In this document: positions 47,540-57,538 of the stretch, one piece after another
Layout: every line of letters begins with the position of its first letter
Position numbering within the stretch: the stretch's first letter is position 1
From: Bacillus spongiae
GTDB taxonomy: Bacteria > Bacillota > Bacilli > Bacillales > Bacillaceae_K
NCBI RefSeq assembly: GCF_037120725.1
Contig: NZ_JBBAXC010000009.1
Span: 62,001-126,000 of the forward strand
Direction: 5' to 3'
Length of the DNA: 64,000 nucleotides
Position numbers and translations under genes: made by a program
The notes under the pieces: model-generated
Database searches by the model: none
What the model was told of the DNA's origin: nothing
Seen by the model: only the letters and a program-made list of their open reading frames with translations

Positions 47540-47956
47540 TCCTTACCACTCCTAAAGTTTTTTTACTATTTCTATTATACCAACATGATATAAAACTCTC
47601 TTCGATTCACTATATTATCTTGAAAACGTCGATTTTTAGAAGTTGTGAAATAACTGTCTACAACAACACAAAAGGTAGGAAAAACTGGAGAATTACGATT
47701 ATACAACCATTAAAAAGAATAAAGATAGATTACTTCAAAAACAAAATATTTCTCCGAGTATAGAGGAATTTCACTGACAGAAATGGTTAGCACAAGTACT
47801 CCTGCATCAATGAGAATAACATAGATGAGTAAGACAAACGATTGGGGAATTATCCACCTCATTACACAGACGAAAATACAATAATGGTCACAGAATCAGA
47901 AGCATTCAAAGAGGAATAGGCTTTTCTTCGTATTAGCTAAACTTAATTCAAAAAAC
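47540..47956 (+). pseudogene. Decayed coding sequence before yumB
   Basis: About 400 bases without an intact gene. On the plus strand the stretch up to a TAG at 47917-47919 reads as protein-like sequence (GNYPPHYTDENTIMVTESEA). Short open pieces in other frames precede it (LQKQNISPSIEEFH), suggesting a frameshifted relic. Family not recognised. Confidence 0.35.
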
Positions 47957-47989
47957 AAAAAAGGACGAGGGAATACTCGTCCTTTTTTT
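47957..47989. terminator. Terminator of yumB
   Basis: Stem AAAAGGACGAG/CTCGTCCTTTT with flanking A and T runs, eleven bases after the yumB stop. Confidence 0.9.
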
Positions 47990-47999
47990 AAAATCTCTA

Positions 48000-49214
48000 T
48001 TAAAAGAATTTAAACTTTCCTTTTTTGAATACGAGACTAGCGCCACCGATCATGTATAACGCACGATTATCAATGACCTTTTTCATGAAAGCAGCTGAAG
48101 AACCCATTAGCTTTTTACCGAATACTAGTCCAATCGCATCATCTTCTCCAAGAGAACATACAGTTCCCTTCAAGTCTGGTACAAATGTTTCTAAATCGTG
48201 TTTCCCTTTCACAAGAGCCGCAATATTACGAGCACATACTTCACCTTGCTGCATCGCAATTTGAGCTGTTGGAGGATATGGACGATTGATTTCTTCGTTA
48301 ATCATAAGCGAGCAATCTCCCACTATGAAAACATTATCGTGACCAGGAGCACGTAAATCTTTTTCAACTTTTACACGAGCGCGCATGTTTTCAAACCCAG
48401 CTTTTTCAATAAGGTTACTGCCTCGAACACCTGCTGCCCAAACAACGGTTGATGCCTTAATTTCTTCTACTTCCTCTTCATTTATTGCAATGAAAATACC
48501 ATCTTCAGTTGCTTCTTTAATTGGTGTACCGATTCGGAACTCTACACCTTTTTTCTCCAGTTTAGCACGAGCATATTTTACAAGCTCAGGGTCGAAACCT
48601 GGAAGAATCATTGGAGCAGCTTCAACACATACTATACGGACTTTGCTAGGGTCGATGTCGTATTCATGGCATAGCTCAGGAATTCTATTTCCTAGCTCAC
48701 CTAAGAATTCAATACCAGTAAATCCTGCTCCCCCTACTACAATCGTTAAACGCTCATCTTTTTTCTCTTGTTCTTGACTATATGTCGCAAATTGGTAATC
48801 AAGATGCTCACGAATATGACGAGCTGAACGAATGCTTGTAATAGAAAAAGCGTATTCTTTTAATCCTTTAATACCAAACGTTTCCGGTTCAGCGCCTAAG
48901 GCAATAACTAAGTAGTCATATTCAACTTCACCATCAGTCGTAATGACTTTATTTTCATCTGTTTTAATATCTTCAACAGTTGTTTCCATGAAATGAACTT
49001 TGCTACGATTAATTACACTCTTAATGTCGTAACGTACTTTATCGTGATGCATTGTCCCTGCTGAAGCTTCATGCAACCAAGTCGTTTCATAATGATAATC
49101 ATTTTTATTAATTAAAATGATTTCTGCTTCACCTGAGATTTGCTTTTGAAGACGAGTAACCGTCATTAGCCCGCCGTATCCTGCTCCTAAAACAACAATT
49201 CTTGGCTTTCTCAC
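48000..49214 (-). CDS. yumB: Type II NADH dehydrogenase-like protein (YumB)
   Basis: About 404 residues; FAD-binding [11 protein letters not shown] at the N-terminus, a second nucleotide-binding [16 protein letters not shown] and FIVGDCSL near the end. It oxidises NADH and passes electrons to menaquinone at the membrane. Length and sequence match B. subtilis YumB closely. Start probably GTG at 49214 ([10 protein letters not shown]); GTG at 49229 adds five residues. Confidence 0.9.
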   Translation of the reverse strand: MRKPRIVVLGAGYGGLMTVTRLQKQISGEAEIILINKNDYHYETTWLHEASAGTMHHDKVRYDIKSVINRSKVHFMETTVEDIKTDENKVITTDGEVEYDYLVIALGAEPETFGIKGLKEYAFSITSIRSARHIREHLDYQFATYSQEQEKKDERLTIVVGGAGFTGIEFLGELGNRIPELCHEYDIDPSKVRIVCVEAAPMILPGFDPELVKYARAKLEKKGVEFRIGTPIKEATEDGIFIAINEEEVEEIKASTVVWAAGVRGSNLIEKAGFENMRARVKVEKDLRAPGHDNVFIVGDCSLMINEEINRPYPPTAQIAMQQGEVCARNIAALVKGKHDLETFVPDLKGTVCSLGEDDAIGLVFGKKLMGSSAAFMKKVIDNRALYMIGGASLVFKKGKFKFF

Positions 49215-49535
49215 CTGTATCACATCCACCTTTAGTTGATTTTACGATGTTTTTTAGTAGCTTCACCGCAAAAGCCAGTTTTATTTATAAGTAACGAAAA
49301 GAATATTTTGTGACGCATTTCACGAACCTATAGAAAAGGGGCCGAAAAATGTCATAAAATCTTAACATTATGCCTACATTACATATTATTCTTTTTACCC
49401 TGTATTTTCAAGATTAATATAGGAAATAATAAAACTTAAGAAAATTTAAAAAATACACTCTCTTTCATGGGGAACTTGCTTTCCTTGTGGTAATATAAGG
49501 GGAGAGAAAATTGTTTGTCCATAGGGGGAGATTGA
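49215..49535. other. Divergent yumB-yumC intergenic region
   Basis: About 320 AT-rich bases holding both promoters. No ORF, hairpin or riboswitch motif recognised. Confidence 0.4.
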
Positions 49536-50534
49536 ATGAAAGAAGATCAAAAAATATACGACATTACTATCATTGGTGGGGGACCTACCGGCTTATTCAC
49601 TGCTTTCTATGGTGGAATGAGGCAAGCAAGTGTAAAAATAATTGAGAGCTTACCACAGCTGGGGGGGCAACTCGCTACCTTATACCCTGAAAAATACATT
49701 TATGATGTTGCCGGCTTTCCGAAAGTGAAGGCCCAAGAACTCGTTGATAATTTAAAAGAACAAATGAATCAGTTTGAGCAAACAATTTGTTTAGGACAAG
49801 CAGTTGAAACAGTAGAGAAACAATCAGACGGTACCTTTAAGCTTACAACGAACGAAGAAGTTCATTATAGTAAGACCATTATTATTACCGCTGGAAATGG
49901 CGCTTTTCAGCCTAGACGATTGCAGTTAGATAATGCACGACAATATGAAGGGAAAAACGTCCATTATTTTATTGATAACCTTGAACAATTCCGCAATCAA
50001 AAGGTTGTAGTATGTGGTGGTGGAGATTCTGCCGTTGATTGGGCCTTAATGCTCGAACCAATAGCCGAAAAAGTTTCACTTGTCCACAGGCGCGATAAGT
50101 TTCGTGCACATGAGCATAGTGTTGAGAACTTATTCCAATCAACTGTCGAGATTAAAACACCGTTTGTACCTGTAGAACTTGTTGGAAATGGCGAAATTGC
50201 GCAGAAGATTGTCCTGGATGAAGTAAAAGGCATCAATAAGGAAACGATTGATTTTGATTCACTCATTGTAAACTTTGGTTTTCTATCATCGTTGGGCCCT
50301 ATTAAAGATTGGGGTCTAGAAATTGAAAAGAATTCGATTGTCGTCAATTCGCGAATGGAAACAAATATTGAGGGAATCTATGCCGCAGGTGATATTTGCA
50401 CGTATGATGGAAAAGTCAAATTAATTGCTAGTGGATTTGGCGAGGCACCTACTGCTGTAAACAATGCAAAAGCATTCATGGACCCAAAGGCTCGAGTACA
50501 ACCACTTCACAGCACCTCTCTCTTTAACAGTTAA
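49536..50534 (+). CDS. yumC: Ferredoxin/flavodoxin-NADP+ reductase 2 (YumC)
   Basis: 332 residues, thioredoxin-reductase-like fold without the redox Cxx[30 protein letters not shown] and [12 protein letters not shown]. Transfers electrons from NADPH to ferredoxin or flavodoxin. AGGGGGAG precedes the ATG. It could supply the P450 at 37.7 kb. Confidence 0.92.
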   Translation: MKEDQKIYDITIIGGGPTGLFTAFYGGMRQASVKIIESLPQLGGQLATLYPEKYIYDVAGFPKVKAQELVDNLKEQMNQFEQTICLGQAVETVEKQSDGTFKLTTNEEVHYSKTIIITAGNGAFQPRRLQLDNARQYEGKNVHYFIDNLEQFRNQKVVVCGGGDSAVDWALMLEPIAEKVSLVHRRDKFRAHEHSVENLFQSTVEIKTPFVPVELVGNGEIAQKIVLDEVKGINKETIDFDSLIVNFGFLSSLGPIKDWGLEIEKNSIVVNSRMETNIEGIYAAGDICTYDGKVKLIASGFGEAPTAVNNAKAFMDPKARVQPLHSTSLFNS

Positions 50535-50559
50535 TCATTCCTATTAGAAAATACCATAA

Positions 50560-50599
50560 CTATTTAAAAGGCAGGAGGTCACTACGGACACTCCTGCTT
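50560..50599 (+). terminator. Terminator of yumC
   Basis: Stem AGGCAGGAG/CTCCTGCTTT with a 12-base loop, about 25 bases after the stop; short T tail. Confidence 0.6.
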
Positions 50600-50657
50600 T
50601 GTCTATTATTTCACAACCTATTGTATACGGTTATCAACCTATTTATCTAGAAAACTA

Positions 50658-52043
50658 TTATCTCACTGCTCCATACACAGGATTATCCATATCAAATTCT
50701 TCTAACGTTAATAATTGTGATACAGTTACAAACTGGTACCCGTCTTCCTTTAACTTAGATAAGATAGTGGGAAGTGCTTCAGCTGATGTAGAATGAATAT
50801 CGTGGAGTAATATAATGGAATTAGGGTTTGTTTCTTGTTGGACAATATTGCTCACAGTTTGAGAACCTTTTCTTTTCCAATCTAACGAGTCAACAGACCA
50901 TAAAACTAGAGGAGAGCTTGTTAATGAAGCTATGGCTTCCACTTTATGATCAAACGCCCCATATGGTGGTCTCAATAAGGATGGTACTTGTCCCGTGACC
51001 TCTTTAATCAATTCCTTTGTCTTTACTATTTGCGACTTAATTTGCTGTTTGTTTAGTTGTGTTAGATCATGATGATCATACCCATGATTAGCGACTTCAT
51101 GACCCTCATTTGCCACTTTTCGCGCAAGCTCAGGATAGCGCTCTACTTGTATTCCTAACATGAAGAAGGTAGCTTTTGCATCAAATTCTTTTAATATTTG
51201 TAATACTTGTGGTGTAACGTTTTTATTCGGCCCATCATCGAACGTGAGTGCAACATACTTCCCGTTAGGGTCCAGTGGTATTATTTTTTCTTGCTCACCT
51301 TCTGTCTGTAATTGCAGTAAAGGCTCGACCTCATCCATTGAAATATCCACCGTTACAGAACCTAAATCCCCTTTTGATATTTCAGATTCATCAAAATACA
51401 CATGAAACTGATCCGAGTCCATGGACCATTTCCAATCTTGTGGGTTCGCTAAGCTCTTTTCTAACAAATTTTTATCTACCTTTGCAAATAAATCCTTATT
51501 TTTTTCCATCTCATTTTGGACAAGCTTTCGCATTTCCTCAATGCTTTCTTTATCCTTAATAACATCATCAAGTCCTATAATATCATGGGTCGATACATTA
51601 ATATTAAAGGTTTTCTTATATTGTTTCCCGTTCGCACCACCTGAGTCAAGATGACTAGAGAAGACTAAACTATACATTTCATCATCTAATTGAATTGTAT
51701 CTACTTCTATTGACAAAGAGGCAGGATTATCTTTATGTATCTGGTCTTTATTCTCCTCTACCTTGCTAAGGAAAAACTCTTTTTTCTCCGCAGCCCACTT
51801 TTGAATTATCTTATTCATTTCCTTATTGTCCAACATAGGTAGGCTAATAGAAAAGGTATAATATTCTGTTTTTTTCGTCCTCGTCTCTAACGCTAAACCA
51901 GGGTACTTGCTCCAGTCCTTTCTCTCAACCTTTTCTTCTGCATATGTCCCGCTACTTAGTAATTGATTTACTAAAAAAAGTACTCCGCTAAAGAGGGCCA
52001 TAATTAGTAACCACAATGGCCATCTTAGGCTTTTGATCATCAC
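50658..52043 (-). CDS. pdaC: Peptidoglycan/polysaccharide deacetylase (PdaC-like)
   Basis: 461 residues: N-terminal signal/anchor (about 8-30), DUF4163/DUF3298 domains (about 45-240) and a NodB domain with TFDDGP, NHGYDHHDLTQL, RPPYGAFD, LWSVDSLDW and LLHDIHS, all five catalytic motifs. This order matches B. subtilis PdaC, which N-deacetylates MurNAc. It may be a paralogue, as gene context differs from yjeA. Confidence 0.87.
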   Translation of the reverse strand: MMIKSLRWPLWLLIMALFSGVLFLVNQLLSSGTYAEEKVERKDWSKYPGLALETRTKKTEYYTFSISLPMLDNKEMNKIIQKWAAEKKEFFLSKVEENKDQIHKDNPASLSIEVDTIQLDDEMYSLVFSSHLDSGGANGKQYKKTFNINVSTHDIIGLDDVIKDKESIEEMRKLVQNEMEKNKDLFAKVDKNLLEKSLANPQDWKWSMDSDQFHVYFDESEISKGDLGSVTVDISMDEVEPLLQLQTEGEQEKIIPLDPNGKYVALTFDDGPNKNVTPQVLQILKEFDAKATFFMLGIQVERYPELARKVANEGHEVANHGYDHHDLTQLNKQQIKSQIVKTKELIKEVTGQVPSLLRPPYGAFDHKVEAIASLTSSPLVLWSVDSLDWKRKGSQTVSNIVQQETNPNSIILLHDIHSTSAEALPTILSKLKEDGYQFVTVSQLLTLEEFDMDNPVYGAVR

Positions 52044-52618
52044 AGTTCATCCCTTTCCAATTCATTTTATGGTCAAAAAGAGAAGAACCCCGCATTAAAG
52101 CAGGCTTCTCTTTGGTTTTGTTATTGGAGATACCCTATTAAACTATTATATTAGTATATCACAGTACTAGTTTTTCTTATTGTATATTTCAGCTCAATTC
52201 TTTGGTAAATTATGTGAAAATAATATACTTGTGAAAGTTCAAACAATATAGTTAACGTTTTGAATATTGGGTATATAGTCAGTGGAATTTTTTAGCCCTT
52301 TCACTTTTATATTCGGGTGCGTGTAGAAAGTAACGTCTAGGTATTACAAAAATAGAATTTCATAATCCGATGAGAAATACGTATCAAGTAGAATCATTTA
52401 TGAGAGTATGATCATTGGATGTTGTTTTGGCTTTCTTCGTGAAAATGAATTACCCATTTCAATTTTATTGATACTTCCTTTCCCACTTCACCAAATTTTT
52501 GCAATCAAAATCTCGATATTCTTATCACAATACTTCCGTTAAATGATAGATGAAACTAGCACATTAATAGCTTATTCTTCATACGATAATATATCGAAAT
52601 ATGAAAGGTGGTGTATTA
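52044..52618. other. Intergenic region
   Basis: About 575 bases. A hairpin (AAAGAGAAG with CTTCTCTTT, 52077-52117) lies upstream of pdaC. The rest is AT-rich with no supported gene. Confidence 0.4.
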
Positions 52619-52963
52619 ATGGGGCACAATAAGACAAAAAAAAGAACTAGTGGTGTCTTATATAGAGAAGTAGGAGCAGATAATAGTCACGCTGAAATTT
52701 TAAACCGTAGTAACAAAACCATTAAAGTGACAGCTTACGCTTTTGATTGGGAAGATACAATGGAACCAGAATTAATAAAAACAGAAACGCTCACCATCCC
52801 TCCAGGAACTCGTGCAACGTTTGATTCCGATGCTACTCGTCACTTCGAAGTATTATTTGAAACGGACAAGCATAAAGAGTTGATTATTAATCTTTATTTC
52901 CGCGATAGAGATAACTGTTCTGTAGGTAATACTTTTTATAATAATGAGTTCGTTGACTTGTAA
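52619..52963 (+). CDS. Conserved hypothetical protein, beta-rich
   Basis: 114 residues, no signal peptide or membrane segment. Pattern of alternating beta strands (TSGVLYREV, AEILNRSNKTIKVTAYAFDW, ETLTIPPGTRATFD, HFEVLFET). I recall similar proteins in Bacilli with unknown function but cannot name a family. AAAGGTGG lies upstream of the ATG at 52619. Confidence 0.6.
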   Translation: MGHNKTKKRTSGVLYREVGADNSHAEILNRSNKTIKVTAYAFDWEDTMEPELIKTETLTIPPGTRATFDSDATRHFEVLFETDKHKELIINLYFRDRDNCSVGNTFYNNEFVDL

Positions 52964-53458
52964 TTTTTCAGTAAATATTTACTTGCTGACAGAAATTCGT
53001 GCTCTACGTCTGCAAACTATCACAACATGAAGGTTCAGAATGAATCCAAGGGGTTAACGTGTGGTACTTATGACCTTATGTCTATCATAACGTCTTGCGA
53101 CTTACCGCAGGTAATTCCTATTATTCGCCGAACACTTCACTAGATTGTTCGTTCATTTACTCGACCTCATCGTGAATAAATACCATTACAATCCAAACTA
53201 AAAAAACCTCCTAAACGGTCCTTATGTAAAAAACACGCTAAGGAAGGCGCTATCCGCAACCCTGACTCGGTAAAATTGGGGTGGCGGATATTTATTTACA
53301 AAGCTGAAAATGACAGTTTTCTAGTGTTATCCGTACAGTAATAACAAGGGTTACGTTTGTACCGTCGTATTCTGTTTCGCAAGGACTACTATATTATACC
53401 TATAAACTATTAGATTATTATTTAATGTTGAATAATTACATAACTAGGAGTTTATCTT
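52964..53458. other. Intergenic region with long stem-loop
   Basis: No gene seen. A near-perfect inverted repeat of 12 of 13 pairs (53251-53262 with 53278-53290) lies about 170 bases before the pseudogene. It has no T run after it. Confidence 0.5.
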
Positions 53459-53937
53459 ATGGAAATAATAGATAAATTTATTAAATTAGCACAAGAGCAC
53501 TTGGACGCTGGCAAAAAATTTCTTATTCAGTTCTATGCGGCTACGAAACAGAAATACTGGGACACCGTACGCACCGGCGTTATGTTGCAACTGACAAACG
53601 CATCTTTTTCTATGATAAGAAGACATTCGGCTATAACACTGATATTTTCCCTTATGAAAACGTTAGCAGCATTGAAATGAGGAAGGGAATGATGGGGCAT
53701 TCTATCACTTTCTGTTCTTCAGGCAATACAGTAAAAATGAAATAGATTAACGTAGGAGATATCGCAGGGTTTATCAATCATGTGCTTAATAATATCGGCA
53801 AAGGTAAATCGGCAGCTTCAGCCGCCACACCTCTTGACACAGCCAGCAAGATAAAGCGCTTTGCTGAACTTAGAGACTCCGGCATTATTAGTGAGGAAGA
53901 ATTCAACACGAAGAAAAAGCAACTTCTAGGAATTTAA
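53459..53937 (+). pseudogene. Broken PH-like/SHOCT-domain protein gene
   Basis: Starts as MEIIDKFIKLAQEHLDAGK, then needs a frame change near 53520 to continue as GYETEILGHRT and VATDKRIFFYDKKTFGYNT, IEMRKGMMGHSITF. An in-frame TAG at 53743-53745 stands where a tryptophan codon is expected. The frame then runs to a SHOCT domain (IKRFAELRDSGIISEEEF) ending at 53937. At least one frameshift and one nonsense change make it non-functional. A hairpin with T6 follows at about 53938-53963. Confidence 0.85.
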
Positions 53938-54044
53938 AGACGCTTAACGGCGTTCTTTTTTCATCTAACACCTCAAGTTTTAAATTTGTGCTCATAAGAT
54001 TGATGCGCCAAGGGAGGTGTCGGATATATCGAGCCTCGTGTCAA

Positions 54045-54078
54045 AAGAGCAGGCTATCATTAACCTGACAGCCTTCTT
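54045..54078 (-). terminator. Terminator downstream of small basic ORF
   Basis: Stem AGGCTGTCA/TGATAGCCT (eight of nine pairs) followed on the minus strand by GCTCTTTT. Confidence 0.55.
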
Positions 54079-54182
54079 TTCACTCTTATTAACGTTGACT
54101 TACTTATTCCATTCATTTCTTCGGCTTGTTTCTTCGAGTATTACTTGGATTTTCCAACGAGCAACGCCCTGCCTTTCGGTTT

Positions 54183-54254
54183 TCACTTTCGAATAATTTT
54201 TTGATTAGACATCCTTCCTGCAGGTTTCTGCTTGTTTCTCTTGTTTAAAGTCAT
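54183..54254 (-). CDS. Small basic ORF, possibly a frameshifted gene
   Basis: 23 codons (MTLNKRNKQKPAGRMSNQK at the start) with an excellent GAGGAGG seven bases before the ATG. After the stop, both other frames stay open for 25-30 codons, to 54116-54104. A single-base change in the A6 tract near 54200 would give a 47- or 55-residue basic protein. A terminator follows at 54045-54078. Confidence 0.35.
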   Translation of the reverse strand: MTLNKRNKQKPAGRMSNQKIIRK

Positions 54255-54419
54255 AAAAAAACCTCCTCAAATAGTTTATGTTTTTCAACATTAACTACGA
54301 GAAGGCATGTAATTCACAACCTTAATTTGGTACTTATAGGGTTGTTATTATACATTTTCATGCTTGTGCACACTCAAAATTACACTGTAATCCATAACCC
54401 CGAACAAATATTCAAAACC

Positions 54420-54782
54420 TTAACAATCCTCTGGCGTACCAGCATTTGTTGCTGTTTTGAAGGACGAACCGCAACCGCATGACGCAATGGCATTAGGATT
54501 ATCAATTGTAAACCCGCCGCCCATCATGGATTGTTTATAGTCGATTTTCGTCCCGTTTAGAATAGCGGCACTGCTTTTATCCACAATAATTTTGATTCCG
54601 TGTTGCTCTAGTTGTACATCCTCTTTAGAAACCTCATGTTCAAATCCCATACCATATGAAAGGCCACTACATCCTCCACCTTTCACAGCTACACGGAGAT
54701 AGGCTCCTTCCTCTTCATTTTGCTTCATCATATCTTTCACCTGATAGGAAGCAGCTTCTGTAATATAAACAACTTCACTCAT
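54420..54782 (-). CDS. yutM: Iron-sulfur cluster assembly accessory protein, HesB/IscA (YutM)
   Basis: 120 residues, A-type carrier with the three conserved cysteines: VKGGGCSGLSYGM and SCGCGSSF. Carries Fe-S clusters to target proteins in the cytoplasm; NfuA at 59.1 kb works in the same process. AGGTGGAGGTG precedes the ATG. Confidence 0.92.
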   Translation of the reverse strand: MSEVVYITEAASYQVKDMMKQNEEEGAYLRVAVKGGGCSGLSYGMGFEHEVSKEDVQLEQHGIKIIVDKSSAAILNGTKIDYKQSMMGGGFTIDNPNAIASCGCGSSFKTATNAGTPEDC

Positions 54783-54966
54783 TATTTACACCTCCACCTA
54801 CAATCAACGTATTAGTCCTAGTATATACTCTATGCAATGAATGCTCAACAGACATGACTTTTCCTCAAAATAGTAGAAATTAAGGTAAAAAGACCCCAGA
54901 GACTATATATTTTATAGTAAAATAAAACTAACAAATAGAAGGGAATACATATAAATTATATTACCT

Positions 54967-55674
54967 ATGACCTATACATCTCCTTATTTCAATAAAAATA
55001 CTACTTGTCCTTTATGCCATCATGCTTATAACACAATGCGTTTACGCAGTCGTTTCGTTACATTTTTCGGTATAGATACCGACTTTATGCCATTATATCA
55101 GGATATTCACTTATCTCCACTTCTCTATTATGTTCATGTTTGTCCAAACTGCGGATTTTCCTATTCTGAAGAATTCTCTGCTTATTTTCCACCTAAAGTA
55201 AAGGAAAAACTGTTGGCCCACATGAAACCAGGGGAGGAATCAACTTTTGGAGACATACGGACAATAGAAATTGCCTTTGAATCCTATAAACGAGCCATCC
55301 ATTGTGCGTTAATAAAAAAAGAGCAGAATATTATCATTGGAGGATTATATTTAAGGATGGCTTGGTTATATCGCTTATTACAAAATGAAGAAGAGGAAAA
55401 GTATTGTTTAAGTCATGCACTTAAGTATTATGTAAATACTTATCAATTGGATCATTTTTCTCAATTAAAGATGAACGAAGTTCGCCTTTTATACCTTATT
55501 GGTGAATGTTATCGGCGTTTAGATAATCATAAAGACGCTATCCTATATTATAGGAAGGTCATTGAGACAAAGACTCAATCGCAAGAAAGAAAAATAATCG
55601 AAATGGCCCGTGAAGGTTGGTATCTAGCTCGTCAAGAATATAAAGCAGCAAAGAGTTCCATTGTGGTTGATTAA
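54967..55674 (+). CDS. DUF2225 protein
   Basis: 235 residues: an N-terminal zinc-ribbon-like part with two CxxC pairs (CPLCHHAY, CPNCGFSY) and a C-terminal TPR-like helical part (DNHKDAILYYRKVIE). Function unknown. Found widely in Bacillaceae, often by the yut genes. Ribosome site before the ATG is weak. Confidence 0.85.
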   Translation: MTYTSPYFNKNTTCPLCHHAYNTMRLRSRFVTFFGIDTDFMPLYQDIHLSPLLYYVHVCPNCGFSYSEEFSAYFPPKVKEKLLAHMKPGEESTFGDIRTIEIAFESYKRAIHCALIKKEQNIIIGGLYLRMAWLYRLLQNEEEEKYCLSHALKYYVNTYQLDHFSQLKMNEVRLLYLIGECYRRLDNHKDAILYYRKVIETKTQSQERKIIEMAREGWYLARQEYKAAKSSIVVD

Positions 55675-55710
55675 CACTTGATATTCTAATAAGGGGATAT
55701 TTCCCGAATA

Positions 55711-55738
55711 AAAAAACGAGCAATTTCTCGCTCGTCTT
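55711..55738 (-). terminator. Terminator of yuzB
   Basis: Stem ACGAGC/GCTCGT followed on the minus strand by T7, right after the yuzB stop. Confidence 0.85.
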
Positions 55739-55973
55739 AAAACATTGGATTATCTTCTAGGTATTGATAGATGTTATCTACAAGATTATCAGGTGTATCA
55801 CCTATGACAACCTCACCGTTCACAAGAGCAAACAAGGATTGTGAACATTTTCCACAATAACCGAGACAGCCGTATTCAACTATATCCAAATTGGGATCTC
55901 TATCTAAAATTTCAAGCGCTTTTTGGGAGCCATTTGCTAAATTACTTATGCAAAATTCGATAATTGGCTTCAT
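55737..55973 (-). CDS. yuzB: YuzB family protein (DUF1450)
   Basis: 78 residues with [12 protein letters not shown], a cysteine motif like thioredoxin-like ferredoxins. Function unknown; possibly metal binding. AAAGAGGTGATC before the ATG at 55973 fixes the start and gives the exact family length. Confidence 0.87.
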   Translation of the reverse strand: MKPIIEFCISNLANGSQKALEILDRDPNLDIVEYGCLGYCGKCSQSLFALVNGEVVIGDTPDNLVDNIYQYLEDNPMF

Positions 55974-56308
55974 CTTGATCACCTCTTTACTCAACATAAT
56001 GCTACCTCGTTTTATTATTATCGTCAATGAAAGAGAACTTGTGACTATTTTTCGTGAGGCTAATGATTATCTATATACACGCAAACCAACTAAAACATAA
56101 AAAACGAATAAATTTTAATTGGTATAACAGATTGTGAAGTTTTTCTCTAGATTTTATTGTGAAAATCGAGTTATTTCGATATACTTTTAGATGATATTTA
56201 TTTTATTTCACATATTATCACCTTATTTATTCATCATATTGAAAATGCTTACTTTCAAAATATTACTATTCTTCAAAGTATAAGGCTAATTTAAAGGGGA
56301 AATTTTTC
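55974..56308. other. Divergent yuzB-yutJ intergenic region
   Basis: Very AT-rich; no gene or clear hairpin. Promoters for both genes must lie here. Confidence 0.4.
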
Positions 56309-57376
56309 ATGAAACATTTAGTGCTACTTGGTGGTGGATATGGCAATATGAAAGTACTCATGCGCTTATTACCAAATCAACTGCCTGAAGATGTAACGAT
56401 TACTTTAGTCGATCGCGTCCCATATCATTGTTTAAAAACTGAGTATTATGCTCTAGCAGCAGGAACAATCTCTGACCAACAAGTTCGCGTAGCATTTCCA
56501 GAGCATTCTCGTTTAAACATTAAATATGCTGAGGTTCAATCCATTGACCATAAGTTAAAAACAGTTTTCTTAAAAGATGAAGAGCCGCTTATATACGATG
56601 ACTTAATCATCGGCTTAGGGTGTGAGGATAAATTTCATAACGTACCAGGTGCAGCCGAAAACACATCGAGCATTCAATCTATTGAAAAGTCGAGAGTCAC
56701 TTATGAATCTATATCCAATCTTCCAGCAGGATCCGTCGTCGGAATCGTAGGCGCTGGCCTAAGTGGAATTGAGCTAGCTAGTGAATTACGTGAAAGTCGT
56801 TCAGATTTAAACATTAAATTATTTGATCGTGGTACCCGTATTTTATCCGCTTTTCCTGAACGCCTAAGCCGGTACGTACAAGGGTGGTTTGAAGGAAACA
56901 ATGTTGAAGTTATAAACGAAGCCAACATTACAAAAGTAGAGAAAAATATTCTTTATAATCATGACAAAGCCATTCAGTGTGACATTATCGTTTGGACAGC
57001 TGGAATACAGCCAAATAAAATTGTCCGAGAGATGGATGTGGAAAAAGATCGTTCAGGTCGCGTCGTGCTCACAAAGTATCACAACCTTCCGAAAGATGAA
57101 AATGTTTATGTAGTTGGAGATTGCGCTGCTTTACCACACGCTCCTAGTGCACAATTGGCCGAAGGACAGGCTGAACAAATTGTCGATGTATTGCTAAAAC
57201 GTTGGAATAATCAAAAGCTCCCTGAAAAGATGCCCACTATTAAACTTAAAGGTATCTTAGGATCACTTGGGAAAAAGCACGGATTTGGTCTAGTTAATGA
57301 ACGTGCAATTACAGGCCGTGTTGCGCGTTTGCTAAAGTCAGGAATCTTATGGATGTATAAATATCACAACGGATAA
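56309..57376 (+). CDS. yutJ: NADH dehydrogenase-like flavoprotein (YutJ)
   Basis: 355 residues, type II NADH dehydrogenase family: VLLGGGYGNMKVLMRL, GIVGAGLSGIELASELRE, VYVVGDCAALP. About 50 residues shorter than YumB, with a reduced C-terminal membrane part. Divergent from yuzB, as in B. subtilis. AAAGGGGAAA precedes the ATG. Confidence 0.88.
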   Translation: MKHLVLLGGGYGNMKVLMRLLPNQLPEDVTITLVDRVPYHCLKTEYYALAAGTISDQQVRVAFPEHSRLNIKYAEVQSIDHKLKTVFLKDEEPLIYDDLIIGLGCEDKFHNVPGAAENTSSIQSIEKSRVTYESISNLPAGSVVGIVGAGLSGIELASELRESRSDLNIKLFDRGTRILSAFPERLSRYVQGWFEGNNVEVINEANITKVEKNILYNHDKAIQCDIIVWTAGIQPNKIVREMDVEKDRSGRVVLTKYHNLPKDENVYVVGDCAALPHAPSAQLAEGQAEQIVDVLLKRWNNQKLPEKMPTIKLKGILGSLGKKHGFGLVNERAITGRVARLLKSGILWMYKYHNG

Positions 57377-57430
57377 AAATCATTCTATATTTATTGTCAT
57401 TACATTTTGATTTATTTTCTCATACAAGAA

Positions 57431-57475
57431 TGTCCACGATGTGTGAACTGTTATCAGTTTTACACGTCTTTTTTT
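57431..57475 (+). terminator. Terminator of yutJ
   Basis: Imperfect stem (GTGTGAACTG with CAGTTTTACAC) followed by TCTTTTTTT. Confidence 0.65.
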
Positions 57476-57538
57476 ATTGGTTAAACATTCCACTATGATA
57501 ATCTTGTTGTAAATCTTTTAGTATGCTAGATTAATAGG

